From: JBCBKU01 sp038521345
GTDB lineage: Bacteria; Pseudomonadota; Alphaproteobacteria; Rhodobacterales; Rhodobacteraceae
Length of the DNA: 64,000 nucleotides
Direction: 5' to 3'
Assembly (NCBI GenBank): GCA_038521345.1
Contig: JBCBKU010000003.1
Coordinates: 124,001 to 188,000 of the forward strand
Below the pieces are notes generated by a model. It was not told the origin of the DNA. It did no database searches and saw only the letters and a list, made by a program, of their open reading frames with translations. Positions 6,709 through 15,151 of this stretch are shown here, piece by piece (the first letter of the stretch is position 1; every line of letters begins with the position of its first letter). The translations under genes and the position numbers were made by a program.

Positions 6709-8193
6709 TTGGGCACGCGGGCAAAGGAAAAATCGCTGGGTGAATTGGGTCTGACCATCCCCGGCGGTGGCCACGTTCGGGTGACCGGGCTTGCAGTCGA
6801 CAGTCGGGACGTGCAGCCAGGTTTCCTGTTTGCCGCCTTGCCGGGAAGCCGGGTCCACGGTGCCGAATACATCGAGACGGCTTTGCGCCATGGCGCCGGT
6901 GCGGTGCTGACGGATCCCGAAGGCGCCCGCCGCGCCGCGTCGGATCTTGGCACCACGCCTACGATTGTTGTGGAAGACCCTCGCCAGTCGCTGGCCTATG
7001 CGGCGGCACTTTGGTTTGCGGCCCAGCCTCCAACCATGGTGGCGGTCACCGGGACCAATGGAAAAACCTCCGTAGCGAGCTTCACGCGCCAGATCTGGCA
7101 GGCGCTAGGTCATCCGGCTGTCAGTCTGGGCACGATGGGCGTCGAAGGGGATTTCTCGACGCCCCTGGCCCATACCACGCCGGAACCGATCACGCTGCAC
7201 CGGATCCTTGCCGAGGCCGCCTTTGCGGGTGTTGACCATGGCGCGATGGAGGCCTCGTCGCACGGGCTGGATCAACGGCGGCTGGACGGGATCCACCTGA
7301 GCGCTGCGGCCTTCACCAACCTGACCCAGGACCACCTTGATTATCATGGTGACATGGAGCGCTATTTTGCCGCCAAGGCGGGGCTCTTCACCCGTCTTCT
7401 TCCCGAAGACGGCACGGCTGTGGTCAATCTCGACGACCCGCGGGGCGCCGAGGTGGCGGCGATGGCGGATGATCGCGGATGTGATCTCTTGACGGTCGGG
7501 CGTTCGCAAGAAGCTGCGTTGCGCATCCGTGCGCTTCGATACGATGCGATGGGACAGGACGTGCGCTTTTCGTGGAATGGCACCGATGCGCAGGTGCGCC
7601 TTGATCTGATCGGGGGGTTTCAGGCCGAGAACGCCTTCGCGGCGGCAGGTCTCGCGATAGCCACGGGATCGGATCCGGCCGACGTGTTTGCGGTCATGCA
7701 CCGCCTCCGTGCCGTCCGCGGCCGGATGCAGCATGCGGCGACACGGGAAAACGGCGCGACAGTCTTTGTCGATTACTCGCATACGCCCGGGGCCCTTCGG
7801 ACTGCGCTGCGTGCCCTTCGCCCCCATGTTCTGGGACGCCTGGTCGTTGTCTTCGGCGCGGGCGGCGATCGCGATCCGGGAAAACGGCCGATGATGGGTC
7901 AGGCGGCTGCTGACGAGGCGGACCTGATCTTCGTCACCGATGACAATCCTCGGTCCGAGGATCCGGCCCTTATCCGTGCTGCGGTCCTTGCAGGCTGCCC
8001 CGGCGCCACCGAAGTTGGGGATCGTGCCGAGGCTATCCTCCGCGGTGTCGACGCACTGGAGGCGGGCGATACGCTTCTGGTTGCCGGAAAAGGGCACGAG
8101 ACCGGGCAGACAATCGGGACGGATGTCTTTCCCTTCGACGACATTGAGCAGGCCAGCATCGCGGTCGCCGCGCTGGACGGGCAGGGGGTATGA
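6709..8193 (+). CDS. murE: UDP-MurNAc-L-Ala-D-Glu:meso-diaminopimelate ligase MurE
   Basis: A protein of 494 residues catalysing ATP-dependent addition of the third stem residue in the cytoplasm. The P-loop TGTNGKTS lies at 114-121, SSHGLDQ near 183-189, and the substrate-selecting DNPR motif at 412-415, which marks meso-diaminopimelate rather than lysine as substrate. The start is a TTG preceded by GGGCGGGCAGG; no better start lies near. The gene overlaps murF by 4 bases (ATGA). Confidence 0.95.
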   Translation: MGTRAKEKSLGELGLTIPGGGHVRVTGLAVDSRDVQPGFLFAALPGSRVHGAEYIETALRHGAGAVLTDPEGARRAASDLGTTPTIVVEDPRQSLAYAAALWFAAQPPTMVAVTGTNGKTSVASFTRQIWQALGHPAVSLGTMGVEGDFSTPLAHTTPEPITLHRILAEAAFAGVDHGAMEASSHGLDQRRLDGIHLSAAAFTNLTQDHLDYHGDMERYFAAKAGLFTRLLPEDGTAVVNLDDPRGAEVAAMADDRGCDLLTVGRSQEAALRIRALRYDAMGQDVRFSWNGTDAQVRLDLIGGFQAENAFAAAGLAIATGSDPADVFAVMHRLRAVRGRMQHAATRENGATVFVDYSHTPGALRTALRALRPHVLGRLVVVFGAGGDRDPGKRPMMGQAAADEADLIFVTDDNPRSEDPALIRAAVLAGCPGATEVGDRAEAILRGVDALEAGDTLLVAGKGHETGQTIGTDVFPFDDIEQASIAVAALDGQGV

Positions 8194-9641
8194 CGGCGCC
8201 GCTTTGGAGATCCGCGGAAGCCGCGGCTGCGACGGGCGGCCGCACGACACGCGCCTGGCAGGCCAACGGCATCTCTATCGACACCCGGTCTCTGCGCCCC
8301 GGTGATCTTTTTGTGGCGTTGAAGGACGTTCGCGATGGCCATGACTTCGTCGCCGACGCGCTGGCAAAAGGCGCCGCCGCGGCCCTTGTCTCTCGCGTCC
8401 CACGGGGTGTCAGCGAGACGGCACCACTTTTGATCGTTGACGACACGCTCGACGGTCTTGTGGGCCTTGCGCAAGCCGCGCGCGCGCGCGCCGATGCCGC
8501 GGTTGTCGCCATCACAGGTTCAGTCGGGAAGACATCCACGAAGGACATGTTGGCCCATGTGCTGTCGCATCAGGGCGAGACCCATGCGGCCGAGGCGAGC
8601 TTCAACAACCATTGGGGTGTCCCGTTGACCCTTGCCCGGATGCCGCGGCGCGCACGCTTTGCCGTTATCGAGATCGGGATGAACGCACCGGGAGAGATCG
8701 CGCCATTGTCCCGTCTTGCCGAGCCGGACATCGTGATCGTCACCACGGTCGGGACCGCCCATCTCGAGGCATTCGGACATATCGATGGGATCGCCCGTGA
8801 AAAGGCCGCGATCATGGACGGGCTGCGTCCGGGCGGCACGGCCATCCTGAACGCGGATATCGCAACGCGAGACATTCTGACGAACAAGGCCCGCGCCGTC
8901 GGCGCGCGGCAGGTTCTCTTCGGAGAGGCCGACGGCGCAACGTATCGGCTGAAGCAGATTGACCTGGCCGAGGACGCGACCGTGATCCAGGCCGAGCGCC
9001 CAGCTGGTTCAATGCTGTTTCGATTGGGCGTGGCTGGACGTCACTTTGCGGCCAACGCGCTGGCGGTTATGGCCGCGGTCGACACGCTCGGTGCGGACGG
9101 TGCCGTGGCCGCTTGCGACTTTGCGCGCTGGCACCCTCCGGCCGGTCGCGGCCAGCGCCAGCGCCTGTCCCTCGACATGGTGGAGGACGGTGCGACCATT
9201 GACCTGATCGATGACGCCTACAATGCCAATCCTCAGTCGGTGCGCGCGGCGCTTGACGTGCTGGCGTCCGCACAGCCGCGCGACGGCGTCGGGCGTGTGG
9301 CGCGTGGCCGGCGCATCGTCATCCTCGGCGACATGCTGGAGCTTGGAGCGGATGAAGAAGCGCTGCACACGGCGCTTGCCGACTATCCGGCCATGGCCGC
9401 AATCGATGTGGTTCATTGCGTCGGGCCACGTATGAAAGCGCTTTGGGAGACCTTGCCCCATCGCCGTCGCGGGCGCTATACCGTAACCGCAGAAGCGCTC
9501 GCCGAGGAGGTTTCAAGCCTTGTCGACGCAGGAGACATCATCCTTGTCAAAGGGTCGAAGGCAAGCCGCGTCAGCACGCTCGTGACCGCGATCCGCAATC
9601 TGGGCCAGCCTGTGCCCCTTTCCGAAAGCGAACTTATCTGA
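8190..9641 (+). CDS. murF: UDP-MurNAc-tripeptide D-alanyl-D-alanine ligase MurF
   Basis: A protein of 483 residues that adds the D-Ala-D-Ala dipeptide to the nucleotide precursor. The three Mur ligase domains are visible: an N-terminal substrate domain, a central ATPase domain with TGSVGKTSTKD at 109-119, and a C-terminal domain containing DDAYNANPQS. It starts inside the murE stop (ATGA) and is followed directly by mraY with no spacer. Confidence 0.96.
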   Translation: MTAPLWRSAEAAAATGGRTTRAWQANGISIDTRSLRPGDLFVALKDVRDGHDFVADALAKGAAAALVSRVPRGVSETAPLLIVDDTLDGLVGLAQAARARADAAVVAITGSVGKTSTKDMLAHVLSHQGETHAAEASFNNHWGVPLTLARMPRRARFAVIEIGMNAPGEIAPLSRLAEPDIVIVTTVGTAHLEAFGHIDGIAREKAAIMDGLRPGGTAILNADIATRDILTNKARAVGARQVLFGEADGATYRLKQIDLAEDATVIQAERPAGSMLFRLGVAGRHFAANALAVMAAVDTLGADGAVAACDFARWHPPAGRGQRQRLSLDMVEDGATIDLIDDAYNANPQSVRAALDVLASAQPRDGVGRVARGRRIVILGDMLELGADEEALHTALADYPAMAAIDVVHCVGPRMKALWETLPHRRRGRYTVTAEALAEEVSSLVDAGDIILVKGSKASRVSTLVTAIRNLGQPVPLSESELI

Positions 9642-10727
9642 ATGCTCTACTGGCTTACCGCGTTCTCCGATGGCGGCGATGTCTTCAACCTGTTCCGTTA
9701 CATCACTTTCCGGGCGGGCGGTGCGTTCTTTACGGCCCTGATCTTCGGTTTCCTCTTTGGGAGGCCCTTGATCAATCTGCTGCGCCGGCGCCAGAAGCAC
9801 GGCCAGCCCATCCGCGAGGATGGGCCGGAAAGCCATATCACCTCAAAGGCCGGAACGCCGACCATGGGCGGTCTGCTCATCCTGTCGGCCCTCGTGGTCT
9901 CGACCCTGTTTTGGGCCCGCCTCGATAACGGATTCGTCTGGCTCGTACTCTTCGTTACGGCCGCATTTGGCCTGATCGGGTTCGCCGATGATTATGCCAA
10001 AGTTACAAAAAACACGCATAAAGGGGTGTCTGGAAAGCTGCGATTTGGCCTTGGCTTGGCTATTGCTGGCATTGCCGGGTACTGGGCATCGATGCTGCAC
10101 CCATCAGATCTGTCTTTTCATCTGGCCTTCCCGATCTTCAAAGACGTGCTTTTGAACCTCGGGCTGATCTTCATTCCGTTCGCGATGATCGTGATCGTCG
10201 GAGCTGCCAATTCGGTCAATCTGACCGATGGTCTCGACGGTCTGGCGATCATGCCGGTGATGATCGCTGCCGGGACACTTGGGGTGATCGCCTACGCGGT
10301 GGGCCGGGTCGATTTCACCGAGTATCTCGATGTGCATTACGTGCCGGGAACGGGAGAGATCCTCGTCTTCACGGCGGGTCTGATCGGGGGCGGGCTTGGC
10401 TTTCTCTGGTACAACGCCCCGCCCGCCGCAGTTTTCATGGGCGACACGGGATCGCTGGCCCTTGGCGGCGCGCTTGGCGCGATCGCAGTGGCAACGAAGC
10501 ACGAGATCGTTCTGGCCATTGTCGGCGGCCTCTTCGTGGTCGAGGCGCTGAGCGTCATTATCCAGGTCGCGTACTTCAAGCGGACCGGCAAACGGGTATT
10601 CCTGATGGCGCCAATCCACCATCATTTCGAGAAGCAGGGCTGGGCCGAACCGCAAATCGTGATCCGGTTCTGGATCATCTCTCTGATCCTCGCACTGATC
10701 GGGCTTGCCACGCTCAAGGTGCGTTAG
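9642..10727 (+). CDS. mraY: Phospho-MurNAc-pentapeptide transferase MraY
   Basis: An integral membrane enzyme of 361 residues with about ten hydrophobic segments. It transfers phospho-MurNAc-pentapeptide to undecaprenyl phosphate, making lipid I. Family signatures are FADDYAKVTKNTHKG, the catalytic NLTDGLDGLA and, near the C-terminus, MAPIHHHFEKQGW. The ATG begins at the base after the murF stop. A 73-base gap with a small GGGGT/ACCCC hairpin separates it from the next gene. Confidence 0.97.
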   Translation: MLYWLTAFSDGGDVFNLFRYITFRAGGAFFTALIFGFLFGRPLINLLRRRQKHGQPIREDGPESHITSKAGTPTMGGLLILSALVVSTLFWARLDNGFVWLVLFVTAAFGLIGFADDYAKVTKNTHKGVSGKLRFGLGLAIAGIAGYWASMLHPSDLSFHLAFPIFKDVLLNLGLIFIPFAMIVIVGAANSVNLTDGLDGLAIMPVMIAAGTLGVIAYAVGRVDFTEYLDVHYVPGTGEILVFTAGLIGGGLGFLWYNAPPAAVFMGDTGSLALGGALGAIAVATKHEIVLAIVGGLFVVEALSVIIQVAYFKRTGKRVFLMAPIHHHFEKQGWAEPQIVIRFWIISLILALIGLATLKVR

Positions 10728-10800
10728 AATGGCGGCGGCTTGGGGGTGCCACCCCTAGACCGCAGGCGTATTTGGACCAAAATGAAGGGGCGCAAAGTCA

Positions 10801-11343
10801 ATGGTAAGGCGGATCCTGCTCACCGGGTGTTCCGGCGGCGGCAAGTCCACGCTTCTTGAGGCCTTGGCCGAAGCCGGGTTTGCTACGGTGCCCGAACCCG
10901 GCCGCGCGATTGTCCGGGAAGAACAGGCCAAGGGGGGCACCGCATTGCCCTGGGTGGATGCACCGGCCTTCTCAGCCCGGGTGCTAGACCAGGCCCGCGC
11001 CGATTACGACGCCGCATCCGCGCCCCTGACCGTGTTTGATCGCGGAATCGTCGATGCGTTGGTCTGGCATCGGCGAAGCGACACTCCTCTTCTCGCGCGC
11101 CATCGGAACCTGGCCGAAAGCCATCCCTACGATCCGACCGTTTTGCTCGCGCCGCCTTGGCCCGAGCACTACGCAAGCGACAGCGAACGCAAATTGCCGT
11201 TCGAGGCGGCGCTGGAGGAATACACCTCGCTGGAAGAGAACCTGCCCCGCATGGGCTACCGACCCGTCATTCTGCCGAAAGTGCCGGTTCCCGCCCGTGT
11301 TGCCATCGTGCGCGCGGCGCTCGCGCTCGAGAGCCCGTCATGA
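10801..11343 (+). CDS. P-loop ATPase/kinase-like protein (AAA_28 type) inside the dcw cluster
   Basis: A protein of 180 residues. The Walker A motif GCSGGGKST lies at 9-17 and a Walker B/DRG motif (TVFDRG) at 77-82, with charged segments between. The overall plan resembles nucleoside or nicotinamide-riboside kinase-like P-loop proteins of the AAA_28 type. The substrate is unknown. It lies between mraY and murD, and its last bases overlap the murD start (CATGA), so the two are likely co-translated. It is not part of the standard dcw set. A role in wall precursor or nucleotide salvage would be speculation. Confidence 0.8.
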   Translation: MVRRILLTGCSGGGKSTLLEALAEAGFATVPEPGRAIVREEQAKGGTALPWVDAPAFSARVLDQARADYDAASAPLTVFDRGIVDALVWHRRSDTPLLARHRNLAESHPYDPTVLLAPPWPEHYASDSERKLPFEAALEEYTSLEENLPRMGYRPVILPKVPVPARVAIVRAALALESPS

Positions 11344-12740
11344 TCCCTGCCCGCGGCGTTGCGGGGGCGCGGATCGCCGTCCTTGGCCTGGGCCGTTCGG
11401 GACTGGCGGCGGCGGCTTCCATTGCTGCGGGGGGCGGTACGCCGATCCTTTGGGACGACGCGGAAGCGGCCCGGGCTCGGGCCGAAGACCTTGGCTACGA
11501 ACTGGCCGACCTGACCCGCGGGGCAAGCTACGACGGGATCGCCCGACTGATCGTTTCTCCCGGGATCCCGCATCTTTACCCGGCCCCACACCCGGCCGTG
11601 GCCGCCGCCTTGAGTGCCGGCATTCCGGTGGACAATGACATCGGGCTTTTCTTTCAATCACTGGCAATCGACATGTGGGATCGGTTTGACGTCACGCCCC
11701 GGGTCATTGCGGTGACTGGATCGAACGGCAAGTCGACAACCGCGGCCCTAATCCACCATGTCCTGACCGTTGCGGGCCGTGAAAGTCAGCTGGCGGGAAA
11801 TATCGGGCGTGGTGTCCTTGATATCGACCCGCCCGGAGACGGCGGGGTCGTCGTTCTCGAGCTGTCGTCCTATCAGACCGAACTCGCCCGCGCGCTCACG
11901 CCCGATATCGCCGTCTTCACCAATCTGACGCCCGACCATCTGGACCGTCATGGCGGGATGGGCGGGTACTTCGCCGCCAAACGCCGGCTTTTTGCCGAAG
12001 GCGGCCCCGAACGTGCGGTGATCGGGGTCGACGAGGCCGAGGGGACCTTTCTTGCCAATCAACTGGCGGAAGGGCCGGGCGATGACCGGGTGATCCGGGT
12101 GTCGGCGGGTCGGAAGCTTGGCGGGCCGGGGTGGACGGTGACGGCGCGGAAAGGATTTCTAGCCGAGACGCGCAAGGCCCGGCAAGTTGCTTCGGTCGAC
12201 TTGCGTCCCATCGTCGGGCTGCCCGGTTCACACAATCATCAGAACGCCGCGGCTGCCTTTGCTACCACCCGCGCGCTCGGGCTTGCGCCGGGTCTCATTG
12301 GTCAGGCATTCGAAACCTTCGAAGGACTGCCTCACCGTAGCCAGATCGTCGCGGTGCGCGATGGCGTGACTTTCGTGAACGATTCCAAAGCCACGAATGT
12401 CGACAGCGCGGCTCGGGCGCTGGCCGCATTCGACCGGATCCGTTGGATTGTCGGCGGTCAAGTAAAGGATGGCGGACTTGAAGTGCTCGAAAGCGCCGCG
12501 GACCGGGTCGTGAAGGCCTATGTAATCGGACGACACGCCGCCGAGACAGCGCTCCTTCTGGGGGATGTGCCCCGTATGGTCGCGGGCACCATGGAGCGCG
12601 CGGTGGCGGCCGCGGCCGAAGAGGCCGAGGCTGGGGATACCGTCCTGCTGGCTCCGGCGGCGGCCAGCTTTGACCAGTACGACAATTTCGAGAAGCGCGG
12701 TGAAGCCTTCATGGCCGCAGTCGCGGCTTTGGCAGAGTAG
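11340..12740 (+). CDS. murD: UDP-MurNAc-L-alanine:D-glutamate ligase MurD
   Basis: A protein of 466 residues adding D-glutamate to UDP-MurNAc-L-Ala. The N-terminal nucleotide-binding fold begins IAVLGLGRSGLA (12-23). The ATPase P-loop TGSNGKST is at 126-133, followed by LELSSYQTE and later NDSKATNVD, which are family signatures. The start at 11340 overlaps the stop of the upstream ATPase gene; a longer in-frame reading from 11157 would pass through that gene and is rejected. Downstream, the cluster is broken by two opposed genes, with only 15 bases between this stop and that of ldh. Confidence 0.95.
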   Translation: MIPARGVAGARIAVLGLGRSGLAAAASIAAGGGTPILWDDAEAARARAEDLGYELADLTRGASYDGIARLIVSPGIPHLYPAPHPAVAAALSAGIPVDNDIGLFFQSLAIDMWDRFDVTPRVIAVTGSNGKSTTAALIHHVLTVAGRESQLAGNIGRGVLDIDPPGDGGVVVLELSSYQTELARALTPDIAVFTNLTPDHLDRHGGMGGYFAAKRRLFAEGGPERAVIGVDEAEGTFLANQLAEGPGDDRVIRVSAGRKLGGPGWTVTARKGFLAETRKARQVASVDLRPIVGLPGSHNHQNAAAAFATTRALGLAPGLIGQAFETFEGLPHRSQIVAVRDGVTFVNDSKATNVDSAARALAAFDRIRWIVGGQVKDGGLEVLESAADRVVKAYVIGRHAAETALLLGDVPRMVAGTMERAVAAAAEEAEAGDTVLLAPAAASFDQYDNFEKRGEAFMAAVAALAE

Positions 12741-12755
12741 GGCCGGGCACCCAAA

Positions 12756-13688
12756 TCAGATCGCGAGCGCCGAACTCGTCGATTTCAGAATGCTGGCACT
12801 CCGGTGAAGGGCGTCGGTTTCGGCCTTGTCTAGATTGGGAAAAAGATCCGCCGTGACCCCTGAGGCGCCAACGACACGAGGCAGAGAAAGGGCTACGTCG
12901 CGGACCCCGCACACTTCGCCCGAAAGGATCGACACGGAGAGGACTGCCTGTTCATCTGCCGCCACGGCCCGGACAATCCGCGCTAATCCGGCGCCGATCC
13001 CGTACCATGTTGCCCCCTTGCCGGCGATGATCCGGTACGCGGCGTTGCGCACGCCGTTGTCGATGTCACTCCGGATCTCGTCGGTCAGCGGAGCGCCGAT
13101 CTGCGCGGCGAAGTCACGTATCGGCACCGAGCCGGCCCGCGCATTCGACCAGCCCAGAACCTCGCTGTCGCCATGTTCGCCCAGCACGTAGGCGTGGACC
13201 GATCGGGGTGCGATCCCGAGATGGCGGCCGAGAAGGGAGCGAAACCGCGCGGTATCGAGAATCGTTCCCGAACCGATCACCCGCATCGGAGGCAGGTCCG
13301 CAAGGCGCGTGGCAATCTCGGTCATGATGTCGACGGGGTTCGTTGCGACCAGAAGGAGGGCGTCAGGCGCGACACTTTGGATGTCCGCGATCACGGTCCG
13401 AAAGACCTCGGCGTTGCGGGCGAGAAGATCCAACCGGCTTTCTCCGGGTTTCTGGGACACTCCGGCCGCCAGGATCGCAAGACTTGCCCCCTTTAGGTCT
13501 TCGTAGAGACCGGACCGAACGATCGTCGCCGAGGCGAAGGGTACCGCATGGGCAATGTCCTCGGCTTCGGCCTGGGCCCGAGCCTCGTCGAGGTCCACAA
13601 AAACGATTTCCTTGGCCGTTCCCGTTAGGGCCAGCGCAAACCCCGCCGCGCTGCCGACCATCCCTGCGCCGATGATGCCGACCTTCAT
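12756..13688 (-). CDS. ldh: NAD-dependent L-lactate dehydrogenase
   Basis: A protein of 310 residues of the LDH/MDH family, interconverting pyruvate and L-lactate. The Rossmann motif GAGMVGSAAG is at 7-16. The specificity position is Gln79 in GVSQKPGESR, which points to lactate; malate enzymes have Arg there. Catalytic His172 lies in GEHGDSE, and DTARFR near 145-150 supplies the Asp/Arg pair. It is on the minus strand, opposed to the dcw genes, and ends 15 bases from murD. The dioxygenase gene lies 125 bases upstream on the same strand; shared transcription is possible but unproven. Confidence 0.92.
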   Translation of the reverse strand: MKVGIIGAGMVGSAAGFALALTGTAKEIVFVDLDEARAQAEAEDIAHAVPFASATIVRSGLYEDLKGASLAILAAGVSQKPGESRLDLLARNAEVFRTVIADIQSVAPDALLLVATNPVDIMTEIATRLADLPPMRVIGSGTILDTARFRSLLGRHLGIAPRSVHAYVLGEHGDSEVLGWSNARAGSVPIRDFAAQIGAPLTDEIRSDIDNGVRNAAYRIIAGKGATWYGIGAGLARIVRAVAADEQAVLSVSILSGEVCGVRDVALSLPRVVGASGVTADLFPNLDKAETDALHRSASILKSTSSALAI

Positions 13689-13813
13689 TCTGCCCTCCGA
13701 ACCGGAATACCGAACGATAGAACGGTGTGCGACGGCGGGGAAGTCGCGAGACTGGGCCAGGTCGGCCCCGGCGGCGGAACCGTGCCCATGTCGAGCGATG
13801 CCGGGCCGGACGG

Positions 13814-14989
13814 CTAGGGGCGGTTAAGGACGCGAAGACGCGACAAAAGTTCGTCGGTCTCAAGATAGCATCCCTGCAGGCGGCGCGAGCCGGTCCTTGG
13901 ATCAAAGCTGTCGCGACCGTGCAAGATCCGCCGATTGTCAAAGGCGACGAGATCGCCGGCACGAAAGCGGCTGCGGCAGGTGAACCGGTTTTCCGCCGCG
14001 CGCTCAGCGAAGAGCCGCACGGCTTTGTACGCGATCTCGACCCGCGCAGACTCCATGTCGGGGTTCGCGCGCAAAAAGCCGGTGTTACGAATCTCAACGA
14101 TGTTGCCCGCAATGTCGGTTTCGACAAGAGGCCCGGACCAACGGAAATCCGTCTCGGGATGGCGGTTCGAGAAAAGCCAGCGATCCCGGACGAGGGAGCC
14201 AAAAGCTTCGGGGTCTTCCGCGCGGATGGCTTCGGCCACGGCAAAGCCGTCGACCATGGTGCTGGCGCCGCCTTCGCTGGTGTTTTCCTGACAATGCAGC
14301 ATCTGGATGCCGGGCTGAACCTCGCGGCTTGCAAGATCTGTATGTCCTTCGAGCGCGGCGCCGGTATACGCCGTGCTGTCCGGATCCGGCTTGGACTCGA
14401 CCGTGAAGAGAAAGCCGAAATTGGACGCCCGGATCGTGCCAATCCGCCGCGCGACCCGCTCGACCGTTCCGTCCGCCAACGGTACGTCGACGAGCCGTGC
14501 GATCCCATATCGGTAGAGCGCGCCAAGCCACCCCTTCAAGGCAGCGTCATCGTCCAGAACCCCGGGCCCGTCGAATGTCGGCAGTTCCGGCATCCGGGCC
14601 GCGGTCCAAGACTCCCTTGCCGGCAACCCGGCCTGCGGGCGCCACCCGCCCTCGGCGGTGTGGCGCAACCACCCCGGGTGGAAGCGGCTTTGACGGTGAT
14701 CGGGCTCCCAGATGACGCGAACCGCGCCCTCGGGCTCGATCTCTGCTCCCGCGATCGCCAGATTATCCGGCACATCAGCGATGCGCAGGACGCGTTCGCG
14801 GGTTTCGGGATCCACGATGTCTGCGGCGACTTCGTTCTCCCGAAGCCAGAAGCGCGAGGCGTCCATCGTAACCCCATCCGCCCAATCGATCCGCAGGCCG
14901 GTCGCACTGGGCGACACCGCAGCAATCGGGGGTCCGAGTGGATGGTCGATGAAGTCCGGACTGGCCGGAAGATTGCTATCGTCGCGCAT
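13814..14989 (-). CDS. Fe(II)/2-oxoglutarate dioxygenase, gamma-butyrobetaine hydroxylase-like
   Basis: A protein of 391 residues. The C-terminal TauD/TfdA-type fold has the iron facial triad His216-Xxx-Asp218 (GHTDLA) and His357 (ILHGRDSF). The N-terminal 90 residues match the small beta domain of gamma-butyrobetaine and trimethyllysine hydroxylases, with the motif FWLRENE at 47-53. Those enzymes act in carnitine synthesis. In typical members this motif is followed by closely spaced cysteines binding structural zinc; here that stretch reads ENEVAAD with no cysteine, so zinc is probably absent and the substrate may differ. It is divergent from ftsW. Confidence 0.82.
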   Translation of the reverse strand: MRDDSNLPASPDFIDHPLGPPIAAVSPSATGLRIDWADGVTMDASRFWLRENEVAADIVDPETRERVLRIADVPDNLAIAGAEIEPEGAVRVIWEPDHRQSRFHPGWLRHTAEGGWRPQAGLPARESWTAARMPELPTFDGPGVLDDDAALKGWLGALYRYGIARLVDVPLADGTVERVARRIGTIRASNFGFLFTVESKPDPDSTAYTGAALEGHTDLASREVQPGIQMLHCQENTSEGGASTMVDGFAVAEAIRAEDPEAFGSLVRDRWLFSNRHPETDFRWSGPLVETDIAGNIVEIRNTGFLRANPDMESARVEIAYKAVRLFAERAAENRFTCRSRFRAGDLVAFDNRRILHGRDSFDPRTGSRRLQGCYLETDELLSRLRVLNRP

Positions 14990-15151
14990 GTGTCCCTCCG
15001 TCGCTTTGGCCCATTGCGCGTCGACACGGTCGTTGCGTCTCGCCCGATTGCGACACGCACGCTTTCACTGGCTTTGGCGCGGCGACTTCGCTAAACTCGA
15101 GGACAGACCCGGTCAGCGGGCGATCCGAGGCAAAGAGCAGGCGGTCTCGAC
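14990..15151. promoter_or_regulatory. Divergent promoter region for the dioxygenase and ftsW
   Basis: The 162 bases separate two genes transcribed outward. Because the dcw cluster is interrupted just upstream, ftsW-murG-murC should need a promoter here. A TAAACT -10-like box lies about 60 bases before ftsW, but I see no convincing -35 match. Confidence 0.4.

Noticed and set aside
13727..15094. Long plus-strand open frame opposite the dioxygenase gene
   Set aside because: It is a GC-rich antisense frame: low-complexity Arg/Ala/Gly composition, no domain, and the minus strand carries a complete iron triad.
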